A DNA stretch of 64,000 bases from Rutstroemia sp. NJR-2017a BVV2 (GCA_002946415.1 NJPS01000048.1:620001-684000), one strand, 5' to 3'. Positions 34,410-46,290 are shown, numbered from the stretch's first letter. Program-made: numbers and translations. Notes: generated by a model from the sequence alone, not told the origin.

Positions 34410-35504
34410 TCACAAGTGAGCCTGCGTTGCCAACCCATTCAAAAATCCTACGACCCTTGTGACTAACTCAGGTACGACCTTCGGACTCTTCATGAAATTA
34501 TGCGAAGCACCCGGAATCACAGCAGAATGTTCCTCGTCCACTTTTCCATCTCCCTTCTTCACCAGCTCGATCCATCGCCTTACCAATGCTTCTTTATCAA
34601 TATGCTTCGGCACATATTCATCATCTCCAGAGAACAAAATGCACAGAGGACTTCTCGCAGGCAGACTTCCAAAGCTCTTCATCAATTGCTCATCCGTCAG
34701 ATCAGAGCTAAAATAGTCATCATCTCCATCATGATTCGGGCTCGCAAGCGAAAGAAATCTCCTAGCACAGACAGGCGCTGGAAATATACTTCCAGCCGCA
34801 CTCGACGGGAGAATCTCCTCTCCCTCTCCAGCGTCGACCATTTTCTGCGCTAGGGCTGTGCTCTTTTTCAGCACTTCTGAGTCCATTTCATGCTCCATAG
34901 CTTCGCGGTCACTAGCAGGAGCTTGGATGATACCGCCATCGATGGGAGAATAGAGTTCATGACCAGGACCAGTCAAATATTCCATGACGTCTTGGCAGCC
35001 CGTAGAATGACCCATTAGAACAATCTTGCCTGTTTTGATAGTTCGGAAGTAAGCCACGCATTTGGACAGTTCTTCTGCATCTTTCTTGAGGCATGAAGTA
35101 CCCCAGCCGATGTAGGAGGAGCTGAGGAGAACTTGGGCTAGACTCCAGTCGGCTGGTAAGGAGTCTGAGATGGATGATGGGTAGGGGACTGTGAGTAAGC
35201 CGTCAAATAGACCACCGATAAAGATGATGATGTTTTGAGCGTCGGACTCAGATCCTTTTGGGGTGTGTTCGAAAGCTGTGAGACGGGGGGTCTAGGAGAT
35301 CATCAGTGGTAGCTCTTGTATGCGAGACTAGCGCAAGGGAAAGTTTAGAGATGAGATGTGGGAAAAGAAAAACCAAGATCATGAAAAGATAGAGAGAATT
35401 TCAGGTTCACTTGAACTGACAGAAATCATGCAGTAGAGTTGACATAGTGAAAGGCTTACAAAAAGGTGGGTGATACCCCTCCTCTGTGAAGGAACGGAGA
35501 CCAT
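34410..35504 (-). CDS. DUF1749 alpha/beta-hydrolase (SidJ-like family)
   Basis: Exons 35460-35504 and 34410-35291 join to 308 residues; the 168-bp intron is GT-AG and restores THLF-TPRLTAFEH, the usual start of the family. IIIFIGGLFDGLLTVPYP gives the first strand and oxyanion region, LMGHSTGCQDVMEYL the nucleophile elbow (S111), LFSGDDEYVP the acidic residue (about 238) and PGASHNFMKSP the histidine (about 279). A complete catalytic triad is therefore visible. One studied DUF1749 member is Aspergillus SidJ, which hydrolyses the siderophore fusarinine C; other members have no known substrate. The gene is tail to tail with the copper transporter, 250 bp apart. A siderophore role is only a suggestion. 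Confidence 0.85.
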
Positions 35505-35815
35505 TTTCCCTAAATTTGAAGGCGAACCACCAAGTTCTATCCGTTATTAGCTATGTATAGATGTATAAAAAGGAAAAGAACGAAGGTCTTCTTAATATCA
35601 ATCGATATCCATAGATTGTCATGCCTTCAAGATAAGGTCCAACTTCCCACCAAAAAGGTTATCCCGCTTAGTCATTATCCAATCCTGCAGGGGTCATCAC
35701 TCACTCCACACTCCGACAAAATTTATCAACTCGACGATCTAGACAAGCTCCATCACCACACCCACCCCTCCCTCCACACCTCAACCTCACGACCTCCTAC
35801 ACACCCACACTCGCC
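35505..35815. other. Divergent promoter, DUF1749 gene / mL40 gene
   Basis: A 311-bp region between two divergent starts. The part next to mL40 is strongly C-rich on the + strand. No specific box identified. Confidence 0.5.
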
Positions 35816-36578
35816 ATGCCTCCACAAACCCTCACCAGTCCTCTCTTCCGGCTCCTCACGCCTCTCCTCCAATCCACCCCTCGCACTACCCCCCTCCTTC
35901 CTACACTCCTCCCGCAAACCCAAAACCGCACCTTCAGAACCACAACCACCACCCTCAAGAAAGCCAACCCCAACGCGAAAAAAGGCGACCCGCGCATCTC
36001 ACTTATCCGCTACCATCTCCAACATCCCAAGACCCCTCGTCCGCTAAGGTTCTCGCGTCTGCGCGCACTGCGTCATTGGACTATTCATCGTGCGTGGATG
36101 TTGTTGCGACGGAAGAAGAGGGAGGCAGAGGAAATGGAGTTGCAGAGGTGTGTATTTTCTTTTTCTGTTTCTAGCCTGAGATTAATCGCTGGGTCAATTC
36201 ATATATCAAATTCTCACAACTCAATCCTACATCCTCATGCCATAAGCCTCACAGTCCTCCTCATCCCCTCATATACCCTCCCCCATTCCCCCTACCCCTT
36301 CCCCCTCCCCTCCTCCTCGCTCTCCCCCCCCCTCCAACACAACCAACTAACCCCCTCTCCCCCCACCTAGACTCTACAAATCCATGCATTCCGCCATGGA
36401 AGAACTACGCAAACTCGAGGGCGCCGGAGAAGAGCAAGCGGGCCGCCTATACCGCATCGCGCTTGAGAAAAAGGGTATTTTCGGCGGTGAGCATAGCGTC
36501 CCAATTGAGTATGCGCGGGCACAAACAGATACGCCGGGTCGGCCTGGGGAGGTGTGGAATCATGGGTGGACGAGATAG
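35816..36578 (+). CDS. MRPL28: Mitochondrial large-subunit ribosomal protein mL40
   Basis: Exons 35816-36147 and 36371-36578 join to 179 residues. The first 45 residues are rich in T, P, L and R (RTFRTTTTTLKK), a mitochondrial presequence. The core block KKGDPRISLIRYHLQHPKTP, PRPLRFSRLRALRHWTIHRAW and LLRRKKREAEEMELQRLYKSM is the mL40 signature, followed by GRLYRIALEKKG and PIEYARAQTDTPGR, ending NHGWTR. The protein belongs to the mitochondrial 54S subunit (yeast Mrpl28). The 223-bp intron is long for this window and very C-rich at its 3' half. Both exons begin C-rich and end G-rich on the coding strand. Confidence 0.88.
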
Positions 36579-37577
36579 GATGAGAGAAGATAGGATGGGA
36601 GAAGATAGGATGAGAGGGGATTGGGATGGGATTTATGTGTTTGGTTGGGAGGGAAGTAAGGGAGAGGATGCGATTGGGGAAACAGAGAATTGGTGGATTG
36701 CATTGGACAGGCGTGCTGGATATATATGCGGTGCAGAGATGGGGAATGGATGGGGAATCGATGAATGGGCATCAAGTGATCTGACGTGGCTGTGAACTTG
36801 CGGGGCCTGAGGGAATGGCTCCATGCATGTGTACGATATGATGAACGGGCGGGCGGACGGAGTGGAGAGGGATTCCGCGAAGTACATATATGTATTTATC
36901 GATTGCCAATCCCGCGGAGTTGCAAAGAACGGGGAAGCCCCCTATGCATAAACATGACCACATTTACATTGCTGAAAAACTGTAGATTGATAATACTTGA
37001 CGATGAAGCCACCCAGCCGCCCACCCCCGCATGCTATGTATTTATGTACAATATCTGCACCAGCATCCTCTGCCATTCCCCATTCCCATTTTGACCCAAA
37101 TTCCCCATTAATTCCATCGCCAACGACATCAGCAAGCTGTATTATCTTCCTCTCTGCTTCGCAACCTTTTAGGTATATGTAAAGGGGTGGAAAGCAACCA
37201 GATGCAGCGCGCGAACAAAATAAATAGGCAGCGGCCAAATCCAATTGAAGGAGTGTAACAGATCATTCTTTTCGTGATCGTCATTAGAAGCTCTATCTAA
37301 TCCTGCTTCCTTACTCCGCGCGAAAAAGTGAACTCAATTCGAATTGCATTGCTCCATTATCAACACTCGATCCCGCGCGCTTCGTCGCAACTTTTGTTCC
37401 AATGTATCGAGATCCGTGAATGTTCCGTTTGTCGTCGAGAAAATCGTGCGGACGCGGTCCGTATTCATGTTGTGATAGAATGGAAAGTCATGTCGATTTG
37501 ACTGTGCATTAGTAAAATAATTCGAGGTAATTATCGTTCGTGTGTGGTATGTCCCGTAAACTCCTGTCGCCTGGCCT
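36579..37577. other. Convergent spacer
   Basis: Presumed 3' flanks of mL40 and RHO2. A short imperfect repeat of AGGATG(A/G)GAGA-type units lies at 36577-36617. No gene seen. Confidence 0.55.
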
Positions 37578-38593
37578 CTACAGTATAACACAACAACCAT
37601 TGCTTTCCCCTTTCTCGAACGTCAGAAGCGCGGCTCGCGTAGCTGCTTCGAATACATCGTCCACGCCATCTCCCGTCAAGGACGAACACTCCAAGTACTT
37701 TCTTGCGCCAATGGCATTCGCAATGTCATTTGCTTCTCTCGTTCCCACGAATTCTAGTGATTTCTTTCGCATCTCTTCCTTCGCAACTGGGTCATCCCGT
37801 AAATCTTTCTTCAGCCCAACAAGTATAATGGGCACACCGGGACATCTCTCATTTGCTTCTTCGACCCACTAGCCAAGAATGTCAGTACGTGCATCGGCAT
37901 TTCTGGTTGGCTGGAGTCATACTTTGTGTTTAACGTTATCCAATGAGTCGGGCGTGTCGATTGAAAATCCTATCAGAATAACATGTGCTTTCGAGTATGC
38001 GAGCGGCCGTAATCTCTCATAATCTTCCTGTCCTGCCGTATCCCATAGTGCCAACTGTACTGATTTCCCATCCACTCTGCAATCCGTCACATAATTCTCG
38101 AAGACCGTTGGTACCTAAAAATAGAAATGTCAGCACTTCGTAGCTGACAGAAGAAAATGGGCAGATTGATGCCACCAAAACATACATAATGCTATATAAT
38201 CCTCGTTAGTAATCACTCCGAAAGATCCATTATCGGAGGCGACTCACTGTTGGGAAATATCCAAGAGTAAAAACACTCAGGAGAGATGTTTTACCACACG
38301 CTCCGTCTCCAATTATGACCAATTTCCTAGCAGATGGTTAATACAATGAATCGGAAGAGTGTTTCAGTAATAATGTGCAGTTTTCGATGTCGAAGACTTC
38401 TCGAGTAGCGCTGAAGATAATCAATTGAGATCCGTATTGCAGCCGTTTCACAGCTCCAAACGAGATAACGAGCTTTGCGCTAGGACAAAATAATAGAGAA
38501 AATTGCCCTTGACTCGAGTTCCCATCGTACAATTGATGTGTCGAAAAAGCAAACGTACCTTCTCATAACATTCTGTGCCGGTTGTTGGGCCAT
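37578..38593 (-). CDS. RHO2: Rho-family small GTPase, Rho2 type
   Basis: Five minus-strand exons, 38559-38593, 38248-38326, 38186-38191, 37923-38114 and 37578-37868, join to 200 residues. The third exon is only six bases and encodes His-Tyr; without it the invariant [13 protein letters not shown] would be broken. GTPase motifs: GDGACGKT (18-25), PTVFENY switch I (T43), WDTAGQE (64-70), LKKD (123-126) and SSLTG. The end CCVIL gives a CAAX box (CVIL), predicted geranylgeranylated, with a preceding cysteine for palmitoylation. The [12 protein letters not shown] leader and CCVIL end match filamentous-fungal Rho2 as I remember it; Rho1 and Rho3 differ. Rho2 acts at the plasma membrane upstream of protein kinase C and cell-wall synthesis in fission yeast. 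Intron 1 is 232 bp. Confidence 0.88.
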
Positions 38594-40842
38594 GTTTGTC
38601 GAATTTGTACGAGGCTGTTGTTGGTGTCGAAAGATGAAGAGAGTGAAGAGGATGTCGCAGAAGAAATTAAGAGAGGACCATGCAACTTTATGAAGCTTCG
38701 TAAACGATCGGCAGAGCGTACAACGCAATTTCGTGAGAGTGTTCGAGTAGATCGGTTCGGAAGATTGTCGATACGAGCGATTGACAAGAAAGTTAATAGG
38801 CCGTGGAAGTTGATGTTGATGTGAATGTTGAAGTCGAGTGGAAGCCCAGGAATATTTTGGGTGCTCGCGCTCGGATATAAGTGCTTGCTCAGTTCTAGTG
38901 GGATGATGATCTGCCTGCCCAAGTGGTGCCGTGCCGGTGGTGGACTGGAGATTTCGGGGGTTTGAATTTGATGTCACCGTTTTCGCTTTAGGGAGGGGAG
39001 GGGGAGATTCGAGAACTTTTATTCTAGGAGTAAAACAACTTTAGGATAAAGATAGAAAAAGGAAAAATATATGACAATAAAACAATTCACCCTTCTCTCC
39101 TGTACGAGGACGACGCAGTTTTAAGAAGGAGAAAGGTGGAGGATTAGCGGCAAGAGAAGACACGGTCTGGGCGAAAGAGTAAGCTTTCCGGAAGGGATTT
39201 GGATGATTTTGGGTTCTCTTCTCGTATAGAATGGAGAAGGACGAAAGATTTATATCTCCTTTTTTAATTGTTGTTGCAAGTAGAGTAGAGCAGTTGCTAG
39301 GTAATGACGGGAGAGTGGAGATGTCGACTTGGGAAGAAGGCTGAGTCGCAGCACCGTGCACTCCTAGAAGCTCTAAAAGAGGCCTAGCCATATCTAAGCT
39401 TAGCCACAGAACCCGACAGGTTTGGGTTTGTACTTCGTAGTGTTGCACGGGTTTGCTCGATTCTACGGAGGGACAAAGTACTTTGCACGAAGTGGTATTT
39501 TTGGCTGGTGCTTGGATATCCAATGTTTGTTGGTCGCTGCTCTGCGGCCCTTGACGGCTAACAGTTGAGACGTCTACGAAGTGCTCCGTAATTGCACCAA
39601 GGACAAGTAGTTGGTCGGGTCAGTCAGACTCAGTCTAAGACTCTGGCTGTCGGCAAAATGCTACAAAACTACAAAAAGGGAGCGGAACTTGGATGGAAAC
39701 TTTAAATGCGCACCAAACAGGCTGTCGCGACCATTCTGAGATGAACTACGCAAGGTGGAAGGCAAAGAAATCCCTAGTAAGTACGGAAGTACACAAAGTA
39801 CATACAAAGTAGTAACGTTTGAACCTTCACAAGTAAACCTCCAACCCGGCATCCGATCCGACGTGAGACTCCAGAGTAAGACTGTACGAAGTAGAACAAG
39901 ATCATATGCATATGGAGCGCAAGATTAATAAGAACGCCAAGCACCGTACCGAAATACCCAGCCAGGTGTTTGTGTGGGAGAAAAGGTACGTACGTTGAAT
40001 GGCCGAGAAGGATCAAGTTTCTCCTCGCCTTGATGAATACTCACCTATTCGTACTGCTGCTGTTCGACTCACTGGTTGGCTGGTGACGGCCTACATTTAT
40101 GGGACACACCAGCGACCGTACGAAGTAATATGGGAATACGAAGAATTACTTCATGCGTGCAGGACTCCAGCAGCCCAGCTGTGTTTGACGCTGTTTGTAC
40201 GTGCCCTGTCCGGTCCGAAGAGCGATGTGCAGAGCGAGACGCAGAACGAGCTCGAGCTGAGCCGCTTCGCCGTTCGCCGCCCATACGAAGTACTATGCTT
40301 ATGCTCACTGGTGTCACTTTAACTTATGAAATTAATGTTTGCCTCGTGGGATCTTACTTAATCCCTCAGGCATCCAGACATCCACCACCTGCCAGATTCT
40401 ATACTGCACTACCGTAAGGTTCAAAGAGGAACCTCCAAGACCTAGTACCATTTCAATTCCACGAACCTGCCCAGGGACATGACGGCGCCTTCTACATAAT
40501 TACGACCACATGCAAACCCCAGGTACTAATTTGATTCCAGTACCACTTCCGTCTACCACCGATTCCTCCACGCGCGCTTCCTTCCTTCCACCCTTTCGTC
40601 CTCTCCCCCCACACACACAAATCCCATTTGTGAATCTCCGAAGTCAACAGACATACCTTGGTGGGGCAATCGCAAGAACTAGTTCTACACCTTTTGCGTG
40701 AGTCCTCACATGCTACCTTGTTCTCCCCGAATTGTACTCTGCCATTGACATAATCTGTTGATGGTTAAGTCTAATGTTCTTGCATGACATAGCCGCGGCC
40801 TTCAATTTCCAGAACCCCTCAACCCGTTGAATCCCCATCGGA
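38594..40842. other. 2.2-kb spacer between divergent RHO2 and NST1
   Basis: No gene supported. Four perfect TACGAAGTA motifs lie between 39431 and 40292, with several near copies. The part next to NST1 (about 40500-40840) is probably its leader and promoter and may hold a leader intron. Confidence 0.55.
39431..40292. repeat. Cluster of TACGAAGTA motifs
   Basis: Perfect copies at 39431-39439 (minus orientation), 39885-39893, 40119-40127 and 40284-40292, with one-base variants at about 39570 and 40137. Arms TAC and GTA make it nearly palindromic. One further copy in the window is at 11666. Confidence 0.7.
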
Positions 40843-43800
40843 ATGCCCGCAAACCAACGAAAGCAAACAGCCCGATCTACAGTGCAGCCGAATACGGGAA
40901 ACACGACAACTTTAACGGAGGAGCATGGTACAAGGACTTTAACGGCGCCGAACAATTCCACGAGTGACTCTTCGGAGCTATCCCCGACTATGGCTCAAAC
41001 CACAACCAAACCCAACGGCCAAACACCTACGGCTCCTATAGACACTAATGGCGCTCCTCCCACAGTTAATCGAAAGAAGCAGAAGCGGAGACAGAAGCAG
41101 GCTGCTCGACTCGCTGCGGAACAACCACAAGGATCACAGGCGAATGGAGCACCCACTCCTGGCGATGTCAAACGGCAGATGCAAGAACTTGAGGCGCGAT
41201 TTCGAGAAACAGGTCTGGACGAAGCGTACGACGACAACGAACACTTCGACCCGACGGAGGATAATGCCTACTATAGCGACGAAGAGGGCGATGAATATTC
41301 GGGTTCATATGGTCACGATGGCTCATCGACGAACGGTTATGCGATACCCTCCACAAATCCATCTAACAAAAGATCGAAAAAGAAAAAGAAGTCAAGAGGC
41401 GCCCAGGATGACAGCAATCATTCGCATCAAGGCACGAATGGGTTATCACACAATCACGTATCATTACCACTCCCTCCTCTACAACCACCCACAAATATGC
41501 AGCGAGGCCCGGGTATTTCGAAGGAGAAGATCTGGAACACTTCTTCCCAGGAAGAGCGGGAGCGCATAAAGGAATTCTGGCTGTCACTAGGCGAAGACGA
41601 GCGCAAGTCGTTGGTCAAGGTAGAAAAGGATGCGGTTCTCAAGAAGATGAAGGAACAACAGAAACATTCTTGCAGTTGCACAGTTTGCGGTCGTAAAAGA
41701 ACTGCTATTGAGGAGGAATTAGAAGTACTTTACGATGCCTACTATGAGGAATTGGAACAATATGCGAATCACCAGGGAGGTGACGGTCCGCCGCCCATGC
41801 TGCCTCCAGCACGCCGGTTTGGTGCAATGAGCGGCTTACAGCCACCTAATCGCTTACCACCCGTTTTCAATGGCCAGCAACCGTCAAGGGGTCGGATAGT
41901 GGAGCAACTGGGAGATGATGAGGATGAAGAGGGCGATGAGGAATACAGCGAGGACGATGTGGACGAAGACGACTACAGCGATGAAGAACCGGAAGAAATC
42001 CCTAGAAGTCATGCCACAGACTTTTTTAATTTTGGTAATAGTCTCACTGTTCAGGGAGGGATTCTCACAGTAGCAGACGATCTACTTAAAAACGATGGAA
42101 AGAAATTTATCGAAATGATGGAACAACTTGCCGAACGTAGAATGGCTCGAGAAGAAGACGCGAAAGAGCAATATGCAAATGCTAATTACGGCCATCCTCC
42201 AAACGGTTCTATGCACTCTCACTCTCACAATCATAATCACAACCATCCACCTCCACCAGAAGACGACGAGTACGATGATGAAGAGGATGACGAAGACGAG
42301 TACGATAGTCAGGAAGAGGATTATGATGAAGAGGAGATGGTATGTGGAGGGCATTGTGGTTGCCTGGCCTGTACTAACATAGAGCAGGATACCATGACGG
42401 AAGAGCAGCGTATGGAGGAAGGACGACGAATGTTCCAGATATTCGCTGCTAGGATGTTCGAGCAAAGGGTATTAACAGCCTACAAAGAAAAGGTCGCTAA
42501 AGAACGACAGCAAAAACTGTTAGAAGAGCTTGAGGAGGAAAGTCGAGCCGATTCTCAAAAGAAAGCTAAGAGAGCTAAGGACGCCCAAAAGAAAAAGGAG
42601 AAAATGCTGGAGAAAAAGCGGCTTTTACAGGAGAAAAGGGAGAAGGAAGAGGCCGAGAAGGCGGCTAAGGATGCTGCTCTACGGGAAGCCGAGGAAAAGA
42701 AAGCCGAGGAGCTAAAGCGGAAACGTGAAGAGAATCGAAAAAAGAAAGAGGCTCAGAAGAAGGCCGAGGAAGAAGAACGTTTGCGCAAGGAGGCGGAAAA
42801 GCGATCCAATCTTCTGAAGCAGCGAGAACGACAGGCTGAGCTGGAGCGCGAGCGGCGAGAGGCGAAGGAGCGAGAGAAAAAGGAGAAAGAAGAATTGCGG
42901 CGCCAAGCTCAAGAGGTCAAGGACAAAGAAGCAAAGGAAAGAAAATTGAAACAAGAGGAAGAGAGGCGACAGCAGGAGGAAGAGAAGCGAGAGAAGGAGG
43001 CGAAACTCAAAGCTGAGAGAGAAGTAAAAGAACAGCAGCAAAAACGAGAAGAGCTCGCAGCCCAGCACGCTGCAGTCCAGGCCGCTCAGTCTGCTGCTCA
43101 GGCCTCAAAGCGGCCCTACCAAGTACCTACTCCTAATTTAACGCACGCAGTAGCTTCGCCGCACATTCCAGTCGCAATACCTGCGGTTCCAAAGGCCCCA
43201 ACACCTATTAAACTACGGACGAACTCGCAGCAGGACAATCATGCCACTATACCTAGGACACCTTCAGGGAAGCAATCGAGCATATCTCCAAACTCTGTTA
43301 CTCCTCTACCAAGCAGTCCCGGTCCAATTGGACCTCCTGGGAAAACACCAATGCAGCACCCTCTTATTCAACAGCCGCAAGCTACTTCTCCAATACATTC
43401 TGCTTTGAATGGCCCTCCTGGCATTCCGCAGAGCCCTTTCGCTGGAATGCAACCAATGTCATTAGGATTTCAGCCAGGTGTACCAATGATGCCACCTGGT
43501 TTTGGTAGACCACATCATGATCCAATGTTTCCTCACCAGCAATCACTGGGAGCGCAATTTAGACCTGTGCCAATTCCTAATGGAATGCCTCCATTTCAGC
43601 CAGGCTTTAATATGCATCCAGTACCACAGGGCAGGGCGTTTCCCATGCAACATGGTCCACCTGGATTTGCCCCGCAACCACCTAATGGCTTATCTGGTAT
43701 TGGCCAACCTTTCGGACTTCAGAAAGATGCACCACCTTCACAAGCACATTCTCGAAATCAATCTGGTTCCTTTGACAGCCCATCTTCAGCAACACAAGCT

Positions 43801-44583
43801 CATCCCATTGCAAGACCTGCTCCTATTGGAAGACCAGCTAGTATTGTACATGGATCAAGAGCGGGCAATCATCATTCCAGTGTCGATGATATCGATGATG
43901 TAAACAATCATCTCGGTAGCAGTGCGTTACTAGACGATTCTGATGAGCCTATACTATCTGGGCTTGGTACACGGCGGTCAAGTGCGGCTCCCAGCAGCAT
44001 GAACAGGCAGCCTTTCCCATCAGCGCCCTTCGGTAGTATGGATCTCAACACGTTTGGAAGTCCTATCAATGCCTACAACACATGGGGGGCTCCACTAGGG
44101 CCTTTTGCTTCGTCGTCACTGCCTGGATCAGGCTTTGCAAGTGGCGGATGGAACACAGGTCTGAATACCTCATTTGGTCATTATGGTGGACCACCACCTA
44201 TGCGTCCGTCTCAACCACGATCCATAGCAGTCAGGGTGGCAATATGTCTCGCGTGCAAGGAGCTAGAGGCTATGTCTCAGGATAAATGGATTGACATTGA
44301 TGCTATCAAAGATCAGGTTGATCGTCGAAATCCTAGAGAAGAGCCTGTTTCTGAAAAGGAACTACTGGATCTTTGCGATACAGAGGGAGACCCTACAAAT
44401 GGTGGTGGTACATTCACAATTCGAACCCATACTAATGGCAAGAGTCAAGTACGTTACGAAAGCGATGCACCGCCTCAAAGTTTCCGATCTGTTGGCGCTC
44501 CCGGTGAAATCGGAAGTCCTCTTGTCAACGGGGCATCCCGCTATCCGGGACCTCCAGGTCTGACGCCGACTACTAGCTTCTGA
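40843..44583 (+). CDS. NST1: Stress-response protein Nst1
   Basis: Intronless, 1246 residues from the ATG at 40843 (MPANQRKQ, as in other filamentous-fungal Nst1). Order of features: basic patch NRKKQKRRQKQAARLA (about 75-90); acidic-rich linker; KEKIWNTSSQEERERIKEFWLSL block with CSCTVCGRKR (about 275-285); acidic tract (about 365-385); His-rich HSHSHNHNHNH followed by a D/E run (459-496); VCGGHCGCLAC (about 500-510); a very long K/E/R-rich coiled coil (about 546-743); then a Pro/Gln/Met-rich disordered tail. The C-terminus has a small ordered segment (IAVRVAICLACKELE). Nst1 was named in yeast for a negative effect on salt tolerance; its molecular action is not settled. Many ORFs on both strands within it are by-products of its low complexity. 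Confidence 0.9.
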   Translation: MPANQRKQTARSTVQPNTGNTTTLTEEHGTRTLTAPNNSTSDSSELSPTMAQTTTKPNGQTPTAPIDTNGAPPTVNRKKQKRRQKQAARLAAEQPQGSQANGAPTPGDVKRQMQELEARFRETGLDEAYDDNEHFDPTEDNAYYSDEEGDEYSGSYGHDGSSTNGYAIPSTNPSNKRSKKKKKSRGAQDDSNHSHQGTNGLSHNHVSLPLPPLQPPTNMQRGPGISKEKIWNTSSQEERERIKEFWLSLGEDERKSLVKVEKDAVLKKMKEQQKHSCSCTVCGRKRTAIEEELEVLYDAYYEELEQYANHQGGDGPPPMLPPARRFGAMSGLQPPNRLPPVFNGQQPSRGRIVEQLGDDEDEEGDEEYSEDDVDEDDYSDEEPEEIPRSHATDFFNFGNSLTVQGGILTVADDLLKNDGKKFIEMMEQLAERRMAREEDAKEQYANANYGHPPNGSMHSHSHNHNHNHPPPPEDDEYDDEEDDEDEYDSQEEDYDEEEMVCGGHCGCLACTNIEQDTMTEEQRMEEGRRMFQIFAARMFEQRVLTAYKEKVAKERQQKLLEELEEESRADSQKKAKRAKDAQKKKEKMLEKKRLLQEKREKEEAEKAAKDAALREAEEKKAEELKRKREENRKKKEAQKKAEEEERLRKEAEKRSNLLKQRERQAELERERREAKEREKKEKEELRRQAQEVKDKEAKERKLKQEEERRQQEEEKREKEAKLKAEREVKEQQQKREELAAQHAAVQAAQSAAQASKRPYQVPTPNLTHAVASPHIPVAIPAVPKAPTPIKLRTNSQQDNHATIPRTPSGKQSSISPNSVTPLPSSPGPIGPPGKTPMQHPLIQQPQATSPIHSALNGPPGIPQSPFAGMQPMSLGFQPGVPMMPPGFGRPHHDPMFPHQQSLGAQFRPVPIPNGMPPFQPGFNMHPVPQGRAFPMQHGPPGFAPQPPNGLSGIGQPFGLQKDAPPSQAHSRNQSGSFDSPSSATQAHPIARPAPIGRPASIVHGSRAGNHHSSVDDIDDVNNHLGSSALLDDSDEPILSGLGTRRSSAAPSSMNRQPFPSAPFGSMDLNTFGSPINAYNTWGAPLGPFASSSLPGSGFASGGWNTGLNTSFGHYGGPPPMRPSQPRSIAVRVAICLACKELEAMSQDKWIDIDAIKDQVDRRNPREEPVSEKELLDLCDTEGDPTNGGGTFTIRTHTNGKSQVRYESDAPPQSFRSVGAPGEIGSPLVNGASRYPGPPGLTPTTSF

Positions 44584-45705
44584 ATCTCTATTTTAGCTTA
44601 GCTGTCTATCATTCGCTGTCCGAATATCTACAATCTCCGAAGTATGAAATCCCAAATACTGGGGACTTTCTCTCTTCTCGGGGTCATCTCTTTGCATCGC
44701 TCCGGGTCTCAGTGTGTCAGTTTGTCTTGATGGATGTAACGGTTTTGCATGCATGGAATAAGGCATTACTAAAAGCTCCCGTCTTCCCCAAATACGATAT
44801 TTTGGCGCTCCTCCTTTTCAATTCATCATTGAATTTGCCTTGCTCGTCCTCTTTTTCTTCTTCTCTTTGGACTGGACTGATCCGACTCGACTTTTACTCT
44901 CTTGCTGGTTTCTTGTTTTCTCTCTCACATGCTCTCATCGAGATGGAGTTCGAGAATTGACCCGGCCTACTTACTTAGGGACGTTGTTACGCTGTTACTA
45001 TACTACCTATTATTGCACGCTTCTAATCAAAGCGGCGAGTTCGAAATACCAATTTATGTCTTCTGAGTGTGGTGTGGTGTTTTGTGTTTTGTTTTTGTGC
45101 TTGCTTGTGCTTGAGTGATTTGTGTGTGATTGATTGAGTGATCTGATGTCTGTCTCATTGCCCACTGTCGTGTATTCGGTTCGATGCGCTGGTTCTGGCT
45201 AATTTGACGGAACAAGTCGACTTGCGATTTCATTTCATTGGCAGCCATCGCTGAACTACAGTCGAGGCAGCGAGCAATATGAACTTTGCATGTTCAACTC
45301 AGCTGTAAGAACTCCACTGCATACTTGTCTTCTCTCGTCTCGTCTCTGCGAGAAGAAAACAGCGGGAGCATCTACCATACATCCCCTTTCCCATTCCATC
45401 CCATACGTTTAATTACCGCAATAAGCTTATCTCCATCCCCACGATGCTCGGGCATAGAAAGCCTGAAATGGAAAACACAAAGAGACCCTCCTTGACATAA
45501 GTTACTCGTATTCTAACCCCTACTTTCTCATACGTTTTCTTATTCGCTAATTTCTTCCTATCCGGTCTTTCGGACTTACTTGTACCTCCTCACCGCTTAT
45601 ATGTGCTTGTACGAAATATCCTTACCTATCTATCTATCCTCTCTCTCTCGCTCCACTGCTCTGCAGTGCAGTTTGTCTCCGATCATATCAGGTCGTCTAG
45701 ACCAC

Positions 45706-45767
45706 TCACCTCCCTCCCTTCCTCCCTCCCTCCCTCGCTCACTCACCTTACCGAACCGAACCGAACC
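45706..45767. repeat. CCCT-type and CCGAA microsatellites
   Basis: Repeated TCCC/TTCC units (about 45706-45735) then CCGAA three times (about 45751-45767). Confidence 0.8.
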
Positions 45768-46290
45768 CATCTAGAAAGAAATGAAATTCGATATCACATC
45801 GTGCACTTCCAACATACGGCCTTGCGTACTTATCACTCCTCCACTCCCCACCCACCTTTCTCCTCCTCCGTCTCCCGGTTCCGGTCTAGTTCTAGTGGAG
45901 AAAGTCCATTTCGGTTATTTTAGCTGCGGCGCTTAAGCGCTAATGGGGAAATTATCGGTATGTCACTTTTGGGATTTGAGAGGGTTAGGTTAGAGGGTAG
46001 GGTAGGTTGGAGGGTAGGTTAGTAGGGGAGGGGAGGGTCGTCATTCCGCAGTTCGGGAGGGCAGTGCAGTGAGTCGGCGGTAAAGTAAAATAAAGATAAA
46101 GTAAAATAAAAGCATAACACTGCCTTGCCAGTGGTATGGTATGGATGTGCGTGATAGATTTGCGTGTGTGATTTGCGTGGTATACTGCAGGGACGAGGAA
46201 TGGAAGAAAGCGGGGCGGAGAGAGGGAGGGAAGGAAGCCTGGGAAGGGAAGGGGAGGGAAACCTAGGAACTTGGGAGGGAAGGTGAGGGA

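Noticed and set aside
41048..43903. Several ORFs inside NST1 in other frames and on the other strand
   Set aside because: By-products of the repetitive Lys/Glu/Pro composition; the 1246-residue frame is continuous.
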